The notes under the pieces were generated by a model. The model was not told where the DNA came from. It saw only the letters and a list, made by a program, of their open reading frames with translations, and made no database searches. From Blautia sp. (GTDB taxonomy: Bacteria > Bacillota > Clostridia > Lachnospirales > Lachnospiraceae): 64,000 nt of DNA. Positions 61,879-64,000 of the stretch are shown piece by piece. Position numbers and translations under genes: made by a program. The stretch lies in contig JAFTPT010000008.1 of NCBI GenBank assembly GCA_017463155.1, positions 1 through 64,000 on the forward strand, in the 5' to 3' direction. Within the stretch, counting starts at the first letter, position 1. Each line of letters opens with the position of its first letter.

Positions 61879-62684
61879 AAAAAAGACTGGATGTCATGCT
61901 GGTGGAGCAGGGCCTATCTCCATCCCGGGAGAAGGCCAGGGCTGTCATCATGGCCGGAAACGTCTATGTGGACGGGCAGAAGGAGGACAAGGCCGGCGCC
62001 ATGTTCCGGGAGGACGTATCCCTCGAAGTCAGAGGCCCTGTTCTCCCTTATGTGAGCCGGGGCGGCCTGAAGCTTGAAAAAGCGCTCCGGACCTTTGCGC
62101 TTGATCTGACCGGAAAGGTCTGTATGGACGTCGGGGCTTCGACCGGAGGCTTTACCGATTGTATGCTGAAAAGCGGGGCTTCGAAGGTTTTTTCCATCGA
62201 TGTCGGGTACGGACAGTTTGACTGGAAGCTCCGGCAGGATGAACGTGTGGTCTGCATGGAGAAGACCAACATCCGGTATGTGACGCCGGAGGATATCGGA
62301 GAGCCGGTGGACTTTTCCTCCATCGACGTCTCGTTTATCTCCCTCAGCAAGGTACTGGTTCCCGTACGGGAGATCCTTGCTCCGGAAGGCCTGATCGTGT
62401 GCCTGATCAAGCCGCAGTTTGAAGCCGGACGCGAGAAGGTCGGTAAAAAAGGCGTGGTGCGTTCGCCGGAGGTCCACCTTGAGGTGATCGAAGGGGTGCG
62501 CAGCTTTGCTCTTGCAAATTCCCTTTCGCCGCTGGCACTGTCCTTTTCGCCGATCAAGGGGCCGGAGGGAAACATCGAATACCTGATGCTGCTTCAAAAA
62601 GAGGCGGAGGCAAAGGACCGCCTGACGGTGTCTCCTTCGGAGATCGTCCGGGAGGCTCACGAACTGCTGGATGGAAAGGCATGA
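61875..62684 (+). CDS. tlyA: TlyA-family rRNA 2'-O-methyltransferase / hemolysin
   Basis: 269 residues. N-terminal S4 RNA-binding domain (MKKRLDVMLVEQGLSPSREKARAVIMAG), then an RrmJ-like SAM domain: CMDVGASTGGFTDCMLKSGASKV, VDFSSIDVSFISLSKVL, and IKPQFEAGREKVGKKGVVR. Mycobacterial TlyA makes 2'-O-methylation in 16S and 23S rRNA and is required for capreomycin action; in Firmicutes (YqxC) it sits in this same order between dxs and nadK or argR. Confidence 0.94.
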   Translation: MKKRLDVMLVEQGLSPSREKARAVIMAGNVYVDGQKEDKAGAMFREDVSLEVRGPVLPYVSRGGLKLEKALRTFALDLTGKVCMDVGASTGGFTDCMLKSGASKVFSIDVGYGQFDWKLRQDERVVCMEKTNIRYVTPEDIGEPVDFSSIDVSFISLSKVLVPVREILAPEGLIVCLIKPQFEAGREKVGKKGVVRSPEVHLEVIEGVRSFALANSLSPLALSFSPIKGPEGNIEYLMLLQKEAEAKDRLTVSPSEIVREAHELLDGKA

Positions 62685-62685
62685 T

Positions 62686-63546
62686 ATGAAAAAATTCTAC
62701 ATCATCACCAACAAGGATAAAGACCAGGATCTTCTGGTGACGGAGATGGTCCGGACATACCTGGCAGAGCACGGCTGCAGCTGCAGCGTCCGCTTGGCGG
62801 ACCAGAAACACGAGGGTGCTTTCCGCTATACGGATCCGCAGGAGATCCCGGCGGATACGGACTGTATCCTGGTGCTGGGAGGCGACGGAACGCTTCTGCA
62901 GGCGGCCAGGGACCTGGTCCATGTGGATGTCCCGCTCCTGGGCATCAATCTGGGGGAGATGGGCTATCTGGCCGAAGTGGACCGCCAGTCTGTGTATCCG
63001 GCGCTGAACAAGCTCCTTACGGATTCCTTCGAGATCGAGGAGCGCATGATGCTGACCGGGACCGTGTACCGGAAGGACGAGATCATCGGCCAGGATATCG
63101 CTCTCAACGATATCGTGATCGGAAGAGAAGGACATCTGCGGGTGGTCCGCTTCAACAACTTTGTGAATAGCGAATATCTGAACTCGTACAATGCGGACGG
63201 CATCATCGTAGCTACGCCGACGGGCTCGACGGGCTACAGCCTGTCTGTCGGCGGCCCTGTGATCTCTCCGGACGCGTCGATGATCCTGATGACGCCGGTC
63301 GCTCCCCATACCATGAATGCGAGGAGCATCATTCTTCCGCCGGAGGATGTGATCACGGTGGAGCTGGGAGAAGGAAGGCACAATGACCGGGAGAGAGGCC
63401 TGGCCTCTTTTGACGGGGACACCATGATCCCCATGGTCACGGGGGACAGGATCGTGATCCGCCGGGCCGAGGACCGTACGAGGATCGTGAAGCTCAACCG
63501 TCTGAGCTTTGTGGAAGTCCTCCGGAGAAAAATGCGCAACAGCTGA
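62686..63546 (+). CDS. nadK: NAD kinase
   Basis: 286 residues from ATG 62686 (GGAAAGG upstream). LGGDGTLLQAARDLVH is the kinase GGDG motif, NADGIIVATPTGSTGYSLSVGGPVISP a further signature and VAPHTMNARSIIL follows. Makes NADP from NAD. A second base after the tlyA stop starts it, so they are coupled. Confidence 0.96.
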   Translation: MKKFYIITNKDKDQDLLVTEMVRTYLAEHGCSCSVRLADQKHEGAFRYTDPQEIPADTDCILVLGGDGTLLQAARDLVHVDVPLLGINLGEMGYLAEVDRQSVYPALNKLLTDSFEIEERMMLTGTVYRKDEIIGQDIALNDIVIGREGHLRVVRFNNFVNSEYLNSYNADGIIVATPTGSTGYSLSVGGPVISPDASMILMTPVAPHTMNARSIILPPEDVITVELGEGRHNDRERGLASFDGDTMIPMVTGDRIVIRRAEDRTRIVKLNRLSFVEVLRRKMRNS

Positions 63547-63555
63547 GGTATAAAA

Positions 63556-64000
63556 ATGAAATCAGCCAGACATGAGAAGATCATTGAACTGATCGGGAAA
63601 TACAATATCGATACACAGGAGGAACTGGCCGCCAGACTGAATGAGGAAGGCTTCAAGGTGACCCAGGCGACCGTTTCACGGGATATACGCGCCCTGAAGA
63701 TGACAAAGGTGACCGGAAAGGATGGCAGATCCCATTATGCGATCCTCAAGGACGTGTCGCCGATGCTGGGCGAAAAATATGTGCGGGTCATGAAGGAGGC
63801 CGTGCTCTCGATGGATGCCGCGCAGAACCTGGTGGTGGTCAGGACCGCTCCCGGCATGGCCATGGGAGTGGCGGCGGCCCTGGACGGAATGAACTGGCCG
63901 GAGATACTTGGCTGTATCGCAGGGGACGATACGATCATGTGCGCGGTCCGGACTTCCGAGGAGGCTTCCCTGATCGTCTCCAGGCTGAGGGCAATGGTAA
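63556..64000 (+). CDS. argR: Arginine repressor, 3' end cut off by the window
   Basis: ATG 63556, GAGG at 63545-63548; 148 codons, open to the window end, so only the last few residues are missing (usual length about 150). N-terminal winged helix KIIELIGKYNIDTQEELA and GFKVTQATVSRDIRALKM is the ArgR DNA-binding motif; the C-terminal part VVRTAPGMAMGVAAALDG and EILGCIAGDDTIMCAVRT binds arginine (GDDT motif). Represses arginine genes when arginine is plentiful. In Firmicutes recN usually follows. Confidence 0.95.
   Translation, partial: MKSARHEKIIELIGKYNIDTQEELAARLNEEGFKVTQATVSRDIRALKMTKVTGKDGRSHYAILKDVSPMLGEKYVRVMKEAVLSMDAAQNLVVVRTAPGMAMGVAAALDGMNWPEILGCIAGDDTIMCAVRTSEEASLIVSRLRAMV

Overview
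The window is a stretch of a GC-rich Gram-positive chromosome, most likely a Clostridia/Lachnospiraceae member. Reasons: strong AGGAGG-type ribosome binding sites, TTGACA/TATAAT promoters with 17-bp spacers, Firmicutes gene neighbourhoods (ireB-ruvX-DUF1292; short MltG-trmR-trhP; asp23-nusB-xseA-xseB-ispA-dxs-tlyA-nadK-argR), a sporulation-type sigma factor behind Spo0A boxes, and a DUF5717/DUF5716 pair that I associate with Lachnospiraceae. No rRNA, tRNA, CRISPR array or insertion sequence was found. 60 protein genes are called; the first (Rhs) and the last (argR) run off the window.

Layout. 1-6000: accessory region, clearly more AT-rich after about base 515. It holds the C-terminal end of an Rhs protein with a toxin-like tip, two unknown membrane proteins (possible immunity genes) and a large secreted Ig/Fn3 protein. 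6000-13700: membrane PAP2 protein, then prmA-rsmE-cysteine desulfurase-thiI (ribosome and tRNA modification), an HPr-like protein on the other strand, mtaB, and ireB-ruvX-DUF1292. 13700-19450: RNase J with a pentapeptide-repeat N-terminus, YlbF, a short MltG-like protein, TrmR and a U32 protein (wobble-uridine modification) and a sugar kinase. 19460-25120: a tightly coupled three-gene set (DUF5717, actin/Hsp70-like DUF5716, TPR-like protein) of unknown function. 25130-27500: polar amino-acid ABC transporter. 27500-35060: purC-purB-purA, a membrane HAD protein, SEC-C and YdcF proteins, and divergent aroE/aroD. 35130-39500: sigma factor with Spo0A-box promoter, paaK-ACT-radical SAM operon, and an HTH/PD-(D/E)XK protein. 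39580-42390: trkA-trkH potassium uptake (minus). 42519-49362: TetR and acyltransferase (minus), divergent from an MMPL permease and a 952-residue heptad-repeat secreted protein. 49430-56785: ftsW, acpP, gltX, UvrD-like helicase, Sfp-type transferase, prfC. 56800-64000: asp23 to argR, with the start of the isoprenoid pathway (dxs, ispA).

Most likely to reward follow-up: (1) the three-gene DUF5717/DUF5716/TPR set, whose architecture suggests an ATP-driven assembly and which has no function I know; (2) the sigma-E/K-like factor with four phased Spo0A boxes and a long-spacer promoter; (3) the Rhs toxin tip with its composition switch; (4) an 85%-identical 62-bp hairpin element present twice; (5) an HTH-nuclease-fold protein. 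All calls come from reading the sequence and from family knowledge; no database search was run.
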